From: Coffea arabica
Lineage: Eukaryota > Streptophyta > Magnoliopsida > Gentianales > Rubiaceae
Assembly: GCF_036785885.1 (NCBI RefSeq)
Contig: NC_092312.1
Location: forward strand, 20,230,001-20,294,000
Direction of reading: 5' to 3'
Length of the DNA: 64,000 nt
The number at the start of each line of letters is the position of its first letter. Positions within the stretch are counted from its first letter, which is position 1. Positions 48,544 through 58,800 of this stretch are shown one piece after another. A program made the position numbers and the translations under genes. The notes under the pieces were generated by a model that saw nothing but the letters and a program-made list of their open reading frames with translations, did no database searches and was not told the DNA's origin.

Positions 48544-50749
48544 CTAAACGGAATTAAAAACGTGAATATACAAGCATTTGACCTAATCTAAAATGGCACG
48601 CCTCCTTGTCAAAATCTGAAAACATTTGTATTGACGGGCGAGCGCTAGAAAATATTTGTAACGGACGGTAACAAATTTTACAAATGGAAGATATAGTAAG
48701 AGATAATAAGTCTAAACAATCGTGAGGGGGTTGGGGGGGTGAGTTAGGCGGTAGGTGGAGAAAGTATAAGTGAAATGTTTCGAATTTACAATTTTTTACT
48801 TGAAAAAAAAAAGAGTGCAATTACACCAACTAATTTGTTTTGTCGTTTTTCTTGGAAGTATTTAAGTAATGACGGTTAAGCAGTGAGCGTAATCACAATG
48901 CAAATAACTCAGTAATGTTAAATTATTAGTGAATAATCAAAGAGTTTCGTTGTCGTGTTTGCTATTGGCGACCTGATTTTTCAAACACAAAGAATAACTT
49001 CAAATTTTAATTAATTTTCTACCCCGAGTTTTCTTGTGATAAGCAAACTAAGATGCACTGCTTCATGGTTGATAATATGAATTAGTCTATTATATTTCTT
49101 TAAAGTATAAGAGAAAAAAAAAAGAAAAGATCTCACAAATCATTTCCAGTGTCTCTCATATTTGAAAATGGTCAATCGGCAATAGCACGGGGCAAAGTCC
49201 ATCCATATTTCATTCTTTGCACAAGAAAAAATTTACAATAACAGTTCTTACGCTAGTATAAAATCTTTAACAGTCGATTTAGTTCATGGATTGGATGAGA
49301 AGAAATTACTTATTTTTTGACTATTCATTATGGATTGAATCATTTTCACACAAGTAATCTCGTTATCTATCTAATGTTTAGTTGACTTTGTATTAGATGC
49401 AATATCCTAGAAAATAACTTCATCATCGTGTGTTTAGTTAGAGATGCGATGAGATATGATTACTTCAATATTCTTTATAATAGATTAACAATCAAGGGTG
49501 CATATATCAGACTAAAATACTTTTTTTTAATAGACTTACAATTAGAGGTGTATATATATAAACAACGCACATAAGTGACCTTTGTATGGTTCTGACTTGA
49601 ACCAACATATAAGATTTTGTTTTGGGCTGACCGGCTGAGTTAGACCTTATTAAATGGGTTCATAAGTCTAATTTACATGTCTAACATTTGAGTAAATCTT
49701 ATATATACTGGCAGTATACACATTATCACCGTTGAATTTGTGACATGTGTGTAAAAATTGAATTTTAAATTCAAAATTTGTATAGTTGTTATTCATTAAA
49801 CGCTGTAGGAAAGATTAATCCCTAACTTTTTTTATAAAATAAAATTGACCAAGAAAATATGGTTATATAATTAACTAGTGGGGCCAACTTAGTAAATTTA
49901 CTTTTGCTTTTAGTATGGGTAAATTAGTTCAATACTTAGTTATTTGATGAAAATGGACGAATTAGGTCAAAACATACATATTTTATTTGTAGGGACAAAT
50001 TCATCCAAAATTTTGTTATGTGATTAATAGGGGCAAATTAGTCCAAAACTTATATTATATTATAGTGACAAAGTAGGTTTATATAATTATTCAAATAAAG
50101 CACTATTCTATTAGTAGGGGTAAACAAATTCCAATTGTTACACTCCACCTTTTATTCATCTTGAAATAAATCATATCACCCTTCTATAGAATTATTTTAC
50201 CTCCCATATGAGAGATTAATTCAATTAGTTGGGATGTATCATTCCACACATAAACGCAACCAAACTCAATCCTATGTCATCCCCTGAACCAAATGAACCC
50301 TAAGTGTAAGATGACAATAATATGTGGTATTTGGCTAATATCAATTAGTGATTGTTAATTGTTATATATTTAGTCCAGTTTGGAGCTGTGATGCGTTTAT
50401 AAAAAAAAACTTTTAAATACTAAAAATAATTTTAGAGTGTTTGGTAACTAATTTACCATTACTTGAGAGTTCCAATTTTTGATAATTAAAAACACTTTTG
50501 TTAAAAATATTTGTATTAGAAGTACTCTTCTGTAAACCATCGCAACCCCAAACGGGCTTCATTAGTAGACTTACAGGAAATGGGGAAAACAAAATAAAGA
50601 AGGCTCCTTTAAAAAATTTATATTAAAAAATAGGTCACTCAGCCCATGGTCAAAACCCACCTTAAGATCCAATTTACATTTAAACAAGCGACTGAAAAAC
50701 TTAAAAGGCCGCTAGGTCCAATGTCAATTCCCAATCCACAGTCCACTCC
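48544..50749. other. AT-rich spacer, no gene found
   Basis: This region would be expected to hold the missing 5' exons of the minus-strand gene, but none could be recognised. At about 49870-50120 there are diverged repeats of a ggggcaaattagtcc-like unit (ggggccaacttag, gggtaaattagttc, ggggcaaattagtcc). Poly-A/T runs are frequent. Confidence 0.45.
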
Positions 50750-51404
50750 AACCCTACGGCCACCTTCCTCAACGCCCCTCACCGTGGCCTGCCCTCTGCT
50801 ATAACGTGCTCATCGTCGCTCATCACCGTCTCCTTCTCCTTGCTTATAGAAGCTTCCCGCGTCGTCTTGTTTCTTTTCCACCTCCTTGCTGTTCTTTTGA
50901 GCGTTTTCAGAGACAAGTTTGGCCTGAAAATTGGTATGGATATTACTTTCCTATCTTTTTTGGTGTATTTTTCGTACATTGATTTTGTCCAACGAATTTT
51001 ACCTGTCAATCTTTTTGGAATATGTTCTTGAAGGATCATTGTTCATTCATTTTAGTAAAGCTGAATATTTTTTTTTTGTTTGGTCCGGAGTTTTAATAGT
51101 CGACTCGGGATGGCCAGCCAAGTTCTTGCGGCGACTTGTAGGAGTCAGAGTCGGACTAGTCTCTGAACCATACATTTTTTTTTTAATTTTGTGAAACTGA
51201 AATACTTTATGAAAATGCGCCTTGCTGTTAATTATGCAATTCATTTTTCTTAAGCTTAAGCAAGTTTTGTATATCCTGTTAGTGCCACTTTTTTCCCCCA
51301 CAGCTGAGAGAGGGTGAAAAATTGAAGCAAATTTGTTTGGAGTGGTAAAATTTGTATTTGAGCATTTATGTTTTTTTTTCCCTGCAGCTACTTGAATTGT
51401 AGAT
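50750..51404 (+). promoter_or_regulatory. UTP18 5' leader with an untranslated intron
   Basis: A pyrimidine-rich leader (about 50750-50930) ends at a good donor, TTG|GTATGG (50934). The next acceptor, CCCTGCAG (ending 51387), lies 17 bases before the ATG at 51405. This implies a 454-bp intron in the 5' UTR, a common arrangement in plant housekeeping genes. No upstream in-frame ATG competes near the start. Confidence 0.65.
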
Positions 51405-53081
51405 ATGGTTGACTTAATCTCTCAAAATGCTGTTCCAAAGGATAGGGTAGATAAGAGTAAAAGGCAGGCTTATGATGAGCCTTCGGGTATTGATGGCTCG
51501 GAACCGATTGATGATGGGCTGGTGTCTGATTTGCAAAAAGTTGCAACTCACAGGAAGAGAAAGAAAGAGCGGAAGGAAGATAATAAGAAAGTAGAGATTG
51601 AGCAAGAGAGGGAAATGAATAAGTTAGAGAATTTTTTGTTTGGTTCCTTGTATTCTCCCACTGAATTTGGTAAAGATGAAGAAGTTAGACAGGAGGTGGA
51701 TGACAGCGCTGCTATGTTTTTTGTGGACCGTTCTGCGAATAGTGCTTTGTCTGTCTATGAAGAGCATGTGGACTCGGCTGAGACTAGTGATGAAGAGGAT
51801 GCTAAGCAGAAGAAGCCTGTGTGGATAGATGAAGAGGAGGAGAGAACCAGTGTAAACATAGCTAAAGTGAACCGACTGCGGAAGCTGAGGAAAGAAGAGG
51901 ATGAGAGTGTGATATCTGGTTCTGCTTATGTGTCGAGATTGAGGGCTCATCATGCTAAGTTAAACCCAGGTACTGAATGGGCCAACCTTGAGAGAAATTA
52001 TCGCTCGGATGATGAAGATTCAGATGATGAGGAAGGTTACTCGGGTGTTGAAGGCATTACTGACATCCTTCGAACAGATGAGGATCTAGTTGTGAAGAGC
52101 GGCACGAAACTTTTACCTGGACTTCTTGAGTATTCAAGATTGGTTGATGCCAATGCAGAAGAGCCTTCAGGTGGTCCAATCAATTCAGTTCAGTTTCATA
52201 GGAATAGCCAATTGCTCCTTACTGGTGGACTGGATAGAAGGCTGAGGTTCTTCCAGATTGATGGCAAAAGAAACACCAAAATACAGAGTATCTTCATAGA
52301 TGATTGTCCAATTCGAAAGGCATCGTTTTTGCCTGATGGGTCTGCGGTTATTGTATCGGGGAGAAGAAAGTTCTTTTATAGTTTTGACCTGGTGAAAGCA
52401 AAGGTTGATAAAATAGGTCCGCTAACAGGAAGAGAAGAGAAGAGCTTGGAAGTGTTTGAGATATCACCTGATTCTGATACTATTGCTTTTCTCGGCAATG
52501 AAGGTTATATTTTGTTAGTTTCGACCAAAACAAAGGAATTGATTGGGACACTCAAAATGAATGGAACAGTCCGTTCATTAGCTTTTACCAATGATGGGCG
52601 TCAATTGCTAAGCTCAGGTGGGGATGGGCAGATTTACCACTGGGACTTGAGAACAAGGGCGTGCGTTCATAAAGGTGTTGATGAGGGTTGCATAAATGGT
52701 ACGTCTCTTTGCACTTCCCCGAGTGGAAATCTGTTTGCAGCCGGTTCGGACAGCGGAATTGTTAACGTCTACAACAGAGATGACTTCTTAGGGGGAAAGA
52801 GAAAACCAACCAAGACCATTGAGAACTTGACGACAAAAGTAGACTATATGAAATTCAACCATGATGCTCAAATATTGGCCATTTGTTCTAGCATGAAAAA
52901 GAACAGCTTAAAATTGGTCCATGTTCCATCGTTTACTGTTTTCTCAAACTGGCCTCCATCAAACAGAACCCTGCACTATCCCAGGTGCATAGACTTCAGT
53001 CCTCATGGAGGTTTTATGGCAATGGGAAATGCTGGTGGGAAGGTGTTGTTGTATAAGTTGCATCACTACCATAATTCCTAG
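51405..53081 (+). CDS. UTP18: U3 snoRNP/SSU processome protein UTP18
   Basis: UTP18 is a WD40 subunit of the UTP-B module of the 90S pre-ribosome, needed for 18S rRNA processing in the nucleolus. It is a single uninterrupted coding exon of 558 residues. The N-terminal half is charged (VATHRKRKKERKEDNKK; acidic blocks SDDEDSDDEEG) with the family segment KLENFLFGSLYSPTEFG and LNPGTEWANLERNY. The C-terminal half is a WD40 propeller (INSVQFHRNSQLLLTGGLDR, LLSSGGDGQIYHWDLRTR, RCIDFSPHGGFMAMGNAGGK). Length and order match plant and yeast UTP18. An intronless coding region is notable here because neighbouring genes are split. Confidence 0.95.
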   Translation: MVDLISQNAVPKDRVDKSKRQAYDEPSGIDGSEPIDDGLVSDLQKVATHRKRKKERKEDNKKVEIEQEREMNKLENFLFGSLYSPTEFGKDEEVRQEVDDSAAMFFVDRSANSALSVYEEHVDSAETSDEEDAKQKKPVWIDEEEERTSVNIAKVNRLRKLRKEEDESVISGSAYVSRLRAHHAKLNPGTEWANLERNYRSDDEDSDDEEGYSGVEGITDILRTDEDLVVKSGTKLLPGLLEYSRLVDANAEEPSGGPINSVQFHRNSQLLLTGGLDRRLRFFQIDGKRNTKIQSIFIDDCPIRKASFLPDGSAVIVSGRRKFFYSFDLVKAKVDKIGPLTGREEKSLEVFEISPDSDTIAFLGNEGYILLVSTKTKELIGTLKMNGTVRSLAFTNDGRQLLSSGGDGQIYHWDLRTRACVHKGVDEGCINGTSLCTSPSGNLFAAGSDSGIVNVYNRDDFLGGKRKPTKTIENLTTKVDYMKFNHDAQILAICSSMKKNSLKLVHVPSFTVFSNWPPSNRTLHYPRCIDFSPHGGFMAMGNAGGKVLLYKLHHYHNS

Positions 53082-53714
53082 TTAAGTTTCTTGTTCAAAA
53101 CAATTGTCTGTGGATGAGCTGGAGAACTGTTGGAGTAATTTGCTTTCTGGTTTCTAATCTGCTTTTAGTAGATCAGTTTCGCGAGATCCAGGGCACCAGC
53201 AGAATCCACGGCATTGGTATGCATGAGCTATGTCCCCAGTAAAATACTCATTCTCCGAATAGGTATCGAGTTTCCACAATGCCATGAAGAAGAGAAAGCT
53301 GTGAAATTTCAGAGGCTAGGTGCATGAATCGAAGCCTTTTTCCCATCCTATATACTCCTACTTTTCTACTGTTTTTCATTGGCGTCAATGTTGCATTACA
53401 AGTATTTCAACACTTGCAAGGCAAGAATGCCATAATAGATCCAGGAATGTATTTCACTTTACCATGATCAGTTTACGTCAGTGTTGCTGTAGCTGCATCA
53501 TTTTTACGCCTAGCTTGCTTGATGTTATCATGCTTTGATTCCTCCATTACAGATTCTCGTAAATTGTAGTGTAGTTGCTATGGTATTAGCTCAATTCCCT
53601 TATAAAAAGCAACTAAAAGTAAAATACGGTAATTGAGGGAGTTACCGTGACAGTATGATGGATTGGTGCCTTGCCTTGGCAATTGGCAGTACTTTGTACG
53701 AGACAATGGTACTA
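53082..53714. other. UTP18 3' flank
   Basis: Downstream of the TAG at 53079-53081. The first few hundred bases are probably 3' UTR. No gene is supported. Confidence 0.4.
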
Positions 53715-53723
53715 AAATACTAA

Positions 53724-53988
53724 GGGCAAATTATCCAATTGGCCCTTGAACTCTTTGTCTAGGTAAAAATAAGCCCCTCATCTATTTTTTGCTGATTTTA
53801 AGCCCTCGAACTTGTAAAATTGGGCATCCGTGACCCTTTTACCTGGTTTCTCCGGTTTTGCAACCGGAAGGTCAATTCACACTAATGTCAGTGTGCTTCT
53901 TCAAAGGGCATTTTTGTCCGCATATTCTAAGTAAAAAGGAACAACTCCTCCTTCCCTCAATTTTTGCAAAACCCTCGCCGCCGCCGCT
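53724..53988 (+). repeat. Left terminal inverted repeat of the Pack-MULE (265 bp)
   Basis: Pairs with 54545-54809. Its inner end is the GC-rich gccgccgccgct. The other end abuts the AAATACTAA duplication. Confidence 0.95.
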
Positions 53989-54471
53989 TTTGTCTATTTC
54001 TCCCTCCCTCTGAAAAAGAAACACAGCTTTAAAATAATAATAACAATAATAAGAGAAGAAAAGTACCAGAGGCCTCAGATCAGAAATTGGGAATTGGAAT
54101 GGCTTCCTCGTCGCCCGCCATCCTTCCAATCACCAACCCTTAGCCCTCCGCCGCCGCCACCACCACCACAACCGACTCCATTCAGTCGTCCGGACCCCTC
54201 CGCCTTCCGTGCTTTTATAAATCATATCAGCGATACCGTCCGCAACGGCCTCGCCAGCCGCCGCCCCTGGTCTGAGCTCGCTGATCGCTCCGCTTTCTCC
54301 AAGCCTGACTCCATCTCCGATGCCACCCAACGCATCCGCAAGAATTACGCCTACTTCCGCGTCAATTACCTCGCCGTCATCACCGATGTCGTCGCCGTTT
54401 CTCTCCTCACCAACCCCCTCTCTCTCATCCTCCTCGCTGCCCTTCTTGCCGCCTGGCTTTGTACGGCTTGA
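53989..54471 (+). pseudogene. Captured PRA1-family fragment (5' UTR to first membrane segments)
   Basis: The fragment encodes FSRPDPSAFRAFINHISDTV, RRPWSELADRSAFSKPDSIS and RIRKNYAYFRVNYLAVITDV. This is the conserved core of plant PRA1.B-type proteins, which are Rab-interacting membrane proteins of the endomembrane system. The original start is probably the ATG at 54098 (MASSSPAILPITNP), but that frame hits TAG at 54140-54142. The conserved core continues in a different frame, so a frameshift has occurred in the Pro/Ala-rich part. The fragment stops after LLAALLAAWL, cutting the second hydrophobic half and the tail. Bases 53989-54097 look like captured 5' UTR. It cannot give a full protein. 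Confidence 0.88.
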
Positions 54472-54544
54472 TTTTGCCAGTGGTGGAGCTGATGTATCTC
54501 AAGGCAAAGCAAGGTTAAAAATCAGATGAGGGTCAGGTTGAGAC

Positions 54545-54809
54545 AGCGGCGGCGGCGAGGGTTTTGCAAAAATTGAGGGAAGGAGGAGTTGTTCCTTTTT
54601 ACTTAGAAGATGCGGACAAAAATGCCCTTTGAAGAAGCACACTGACATTCGTGTGAATTGACCTTCCGGTTGCAAAACCGGAGAAATCAGGTAAAAGGGT
54701 CACGGGTGCCCAATTTTACAAGTTCGAGGGCTTAAAGTCAGCAAAAAATAGATGAGGGGCTTATTTTTACCCAGATAAAGAGTTCAAGGGCCAATTGGAT
54801 AATTTGCCC
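54545..54809 (-). repeat. Right terminal inverted repeat of the Pack-MULE (265 bp)
   Basis: Reverse complement of 53724-53988 with about 7 substitutions and no indel seen. It is followed directly by AAATACTAA. Confidence 0.95.
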
Positions 54810-54818
54810 AAATACTAA

Positions 54819-55197
54819 TAAAGTTAGATACTGAATGTGTATTTTTTTTATAGACTGTATGGAACTAAAACTATAAATTTAGATACCTTTTCTTTTTAGA
54901 GACTATATGGAATCTAAAAGTCATGTGAATAAATTGCTAGTATAATTTTTGTTTTTTTATAAAAAGTCTATATGGAATCTATAATTTTTTTTGTACACTA
55001 AATGTAAGCACAAAAGCATATTACTTGGCTGAAACATTGCATCTCTACCATTAAAAATTCAAATGGGAAAGGACCCAAAAGTCATGTGAACGAATTGCTT
55101 GTAGCAATTGTCGATGATAACAAAAATAATAACAATAAACACGGGCATTAAACACAGTAAACAGCTATATCGAGAATTTTTTATTTGCGAAACCTAC
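54819..55197. other. AT-rich spacer with short repeats
   Basis: No gene. It contains diverged copies of an agactatatggaatctaaaa-like unit at about 54853, 54898 and 54965. Confidence 0.45.
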
Positions 55198-55597
55198 TAA
55201 GGATATATTTTTTGATAAAACTAAAGTTTGGAAGTTGAAATCTGAAATTTAAAGTCTGAATCTATTAGATTATTGAATTGTTAAGTACTAAATCGAGTGA
55301 GTACATATTAAATGATAAATGACCAGTTTATCACTTATTTTTTGAGAGCAAGTTTTGTTTAGCAAATTCAGTGTTATTTAATTAATTCAAATGTTTAGCA
55401 AAAAAAAAATCTAATTAATTGATACCAAATTTTTTGGACAAAACTTGCTCAAAAATATAACTGATAAGTCATTTATTTATCAATTAATGTGATATACACT
55501 CAAATATTAATTAAGATAAGTACTTAACAATTTGATTTAGTAACTTAATGGATTAAGTGTTCAATTTGTAGACTTGAGTTAGATCAAAACGCACCTT
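55198..55597. mobile_element. Hairpin MITE, hAT-like, about 400 bp
   Basis: The two halves are inverted copies. Left: ttgaattgttaagtactaaat ... atgataaatgacc ... gagcaagttttgt (about 55270-55365). Right: the complement of the same blocks, about 55434-55560. The outer ends are related to gtgcgttttgatc (right end, read in reverse) and ttttttgataaaac (left). It ends about 300 bp before the UGT80-type start and could fold into a long hairpin if transcribed. Confidence 0.7.
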
Positions 55598-55897
55598 ATG
55601 ACTAAATATCATAGTAGTCACACTTTCTCATGTGCAATACAATGCGTATAATTAACGGGTAATCCAAATTTTACTCCTAAGGGCAAGGGCAGCATACTAG
55701 TTACGTGAGCGAAGGCCACTGGGACTGAATGTGATAAATTTAAAATGTGGGGGGCCAAAGTTTGGACGAGCCCAGAAAATAAGGGACTGAAACAGAAAAT
55801 TTTTAGAAACCGAAATGCCCCGGCCTCCTGCCCTCTAGCAGTTGGGCTTCTTTAGAAATTGGCGGGGACATTTGGAAGTGGAAGGTCGTCCATAGTC
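55598..55897 (+). promoter_or_regulatory. Upstream region of the UGT80-type gene
   Basis: A 300-bp interval between the MITE and the chosen ATG. An in-frame TAG lies 45-50 bases before the ATG. No strong TATA box is seen. Confidence 0.4.
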
Positions 55898-58800
55898 ATG
55901 AGGACAACTCCCATAGCAGTATTCATGGCCTTTGGGACGAAAGGCGATGTCTATCCAATCGCCGTAAGTGTCGAACCTTTAATGGTGACTGACGTTTTAA
56001 TTTCAGGGAGTTTTAAACTTTGTCATCTGCAGCAAATATTGGCTGTTGTTGATTGCTTTTCGTTGATGTCATACTAACAAATACACAGTATCAACATAGC
56101 ATAAAACTACTACTGGCATGTTAATTTCTTTCTCCACTGGAACTGGTATCGTTTGATTCGTATAGAGACTTCGAACTTCGAATTCCCGCATTTGAAAGCT
56201 GAACTCTATAGTAGATTGGGTTGCGATGCAATTTTTTTTTTTTTTTTTTTGGGAAGGGGTGGTGGTGGTGGTGGGGATGCTGAATAATTCTGGAAATTCG
56301 ATATGAGTTTATGACGTAGTTGGACTAGATTGGCTATCCATGTCCTTGCTTGGGTTACCTACTATTCCATTTCAGTGGGCTTTTCTTCCTTTTTTTGAGT
56401 ATTAATTCTCATTCTGGGTTGACAATATGTAACTTTGCAGGCCATAGCTGCTGCTTTTGCAGTTGACATGGAGCAATATAACGTATTTTTTATAACTCAT
56501 TCAGCACATGAGGTAGGTTGATGGGTGCATGGATCATGGAGATCTTGTTTTTCTGCGTCTTGCTATACTTTAAATAAAATGCATCCGAACCCTGCCTTGA
56601 TTTCTTTCCAAGTGATTACTTATCTGGTCTGGAATTGAACTATCGATGTGTACTTCACATGCTTTGCCTAATCCTCTCCATGATAAAGGCCATTTGCAAA
56701 TAATACAAACTTAAATTGAATAAGTTCCTCTATGCTGCCCACGGTAATTGACAACTTTGCAAATAATAAACATGCAAGCTTGTGCTAAAGACCTATGCAT
56801 TTTGAGGTATTAGGCAAAAGAAACCATTTTTGAAGTCTTTGTATAGATAGCAGGTCATTCGTGTTAGTTAGACGAGGGCAAATTTTGCACATGAAACCAC
56901 TTGTTTTAGAGGGGATATTGCCTTGTAAAAGATTTGGCCCAAAGCAAAAGCATTGGAGTGCTCATACAATTTTAGGCTAATCATGTATCATTTAAAAAAT
57001 TTAAAGAAAAATAAATGTCACTTGTTTGCAGGAAAGCTAAGGATCATGCTAAAAACACAAAGAGAAAATCCTTTGATGGAGCTTTATTCCTTGTTCTTGG
57101 GATAATATAAATTCCATGGCATTTAATGATCTAAAAACTCCTTCACTCTGATGAAGATATATGTCTTGTCTTTTAGAGTGCTAATAAGTTCAGTTCAGTT
57201 AATTGAGAGTTGAGTGTTTTTAAATGATTTTTCTGCACACGTTATTGCTAAAATTATGAACTTTGCTGAATGTTGATGTCTTTATCATAGTTATTTAGAA
57301 TCAATCAAAATGAGCTTGTATTAAGGCATAAAATTTACCCTTTTCCGTTTTGCGGTTGAAGTGACTTATACTCAACCAGTCAGTTAAACGTCATATTTCA
57401 TTGACTAACAGGGCCTGAAAGTGCACTTAGAAGCAAAAACAGTTGTTTATCTCCCTGTTTCATCACCACCTGCTTTGGCACCGCATGATGATAGTGCTCC
57501 TCCTGCAGGTTAACTTCTTCATTTTACATGGTCTGTGTAGTTATTTGTGTTATTTCTGAGCTTTGTAGTAGCTGTTTAGCTTTTCTAAGAGTTGAACATT
57601 GGCTCTTTTCTCTCAGGCTCCAAAGACTTGTCTTTCTCTCTCCAGAAGAGGGAAATTACAAGAGATCACAGAAGAGAATGTGTTTCAATTGTTGAAAGGA
57701 TATTTGGAGATGGCTTGAGCTTGCAGAGCGACCTTATGGTTATAAATTTCTTTGCACTGGTAATGATGCAGGCAAATTGGTATTTTCCCCAAAGAAGATT
57801 AAAATGAAATCAGTTTGGGACTGCTGCCAAACATGCACTGCATGTCAAGAATCATTTTGATCTCACCATGTGTATTCTCTGGTAGTCTGGGAGGAAAAAT
57901 TTGAATCTATAGTTACTGAATGAGAGCATGTTCTGGAAATATCAAGTAAAGTTTCCTGCATTTAATCACATGTAAATGTATGCCAATGGAAGACATGTGT
58001 CAGATGGTATTAACAGTAGGGTATAATCTAACTTTTTTGTTTGTAGAAAAAGATAAAAGTGTTAACAAAGATGGGCATTTTTCTTTAAGCTTTCTGGTGC
58101 ATAAACAATCAATCAAAGGAATGATAAGAAAATGCTTTTTCTCTTTCTTTAAGCTAAAAGGTCTTCCTTTAAGAGTCATTTCTTTACACTACTACAAATT
58201 TTGATGATTTTGCTTCTAAGCAATATTGTCTATCCTTTTTGTCCAGGAAGGGTGGAGCCTTGCTGAATTGTTTCACCTCCGCTGTGTTGTTGCTGCTCCC
58301 TATGTAGTCCCTTATAGGTACCAGAAGACTTTCATCTCTAGTCTTATATGCAGTGTCTATCATTGCTCAGTGTAGAGCCTTGCTGTTCTAATGGTCTATT
58401 TCTTGATGCTTATTGATGTGTAAAAAGTTCAAAAAGTCGAGAAAAAGGACACAAAACTAGTTCACTCATATAGTGCAAAAGAGAAATAGAGATATCTGAC
58501 CATGGGTCTAGGTCTGCATAAACACAAAACACTTGTGCTTGACTTCTTAATATTTCCAGGATACTTTCTTACAAGATTTATCCTGTGGTCAAGGTCCAAG
58601 AGAGGTTTTATACTTGGGTATACAGAGGGTATGAATTATAAAATTTCTTGTGAAGAGCAGTGATGCTGTTCTCTCTCTCCCATGTCATTTTCTTGTTATA
58701 ATTGGTTTCTTTCCTTTTTGTCTAGTTCCTTGAGTTACAAGGTGAACATTCTGCTTGAAATTGAATTTTAGAGAGCTGTTACTGTGTACCATGTACATAA

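Larger units (their letters stand above)
53724..54809. mobile_element. Pack-MULE carrying a PRA1 gene fragment (1086 bp)
   Basis: A Mutator-like element with two 265-bp terminal inverted repeats (53724-53988 and 54545-54809) that differ at about 7 positions, roughly 97% identical by eye. Both begin GGGCAAATTATCCAATTGGC. A perfect 9-bp target duplication AAATACTAA flanks it (53715-53723 and 54810-54818), the hallmark size for Mutator. The 556-bp interior holds no transposase but carries part of a PRA1-family gene, so this is a Pack-MULE. High TIR identity and an intact target duplication suggest a recent insertion. It lies between UTP18 and the UGT80-type gene. Confidence 0.95.

Noticed and set aside
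25911-53081. MRTO4, PYM and UTP18 as a functional RNA/ribosome cluster
   Set aside because: They are separate genes on both strands with unrelated genes between; plant housekeeping genes are often neighbours by chance.
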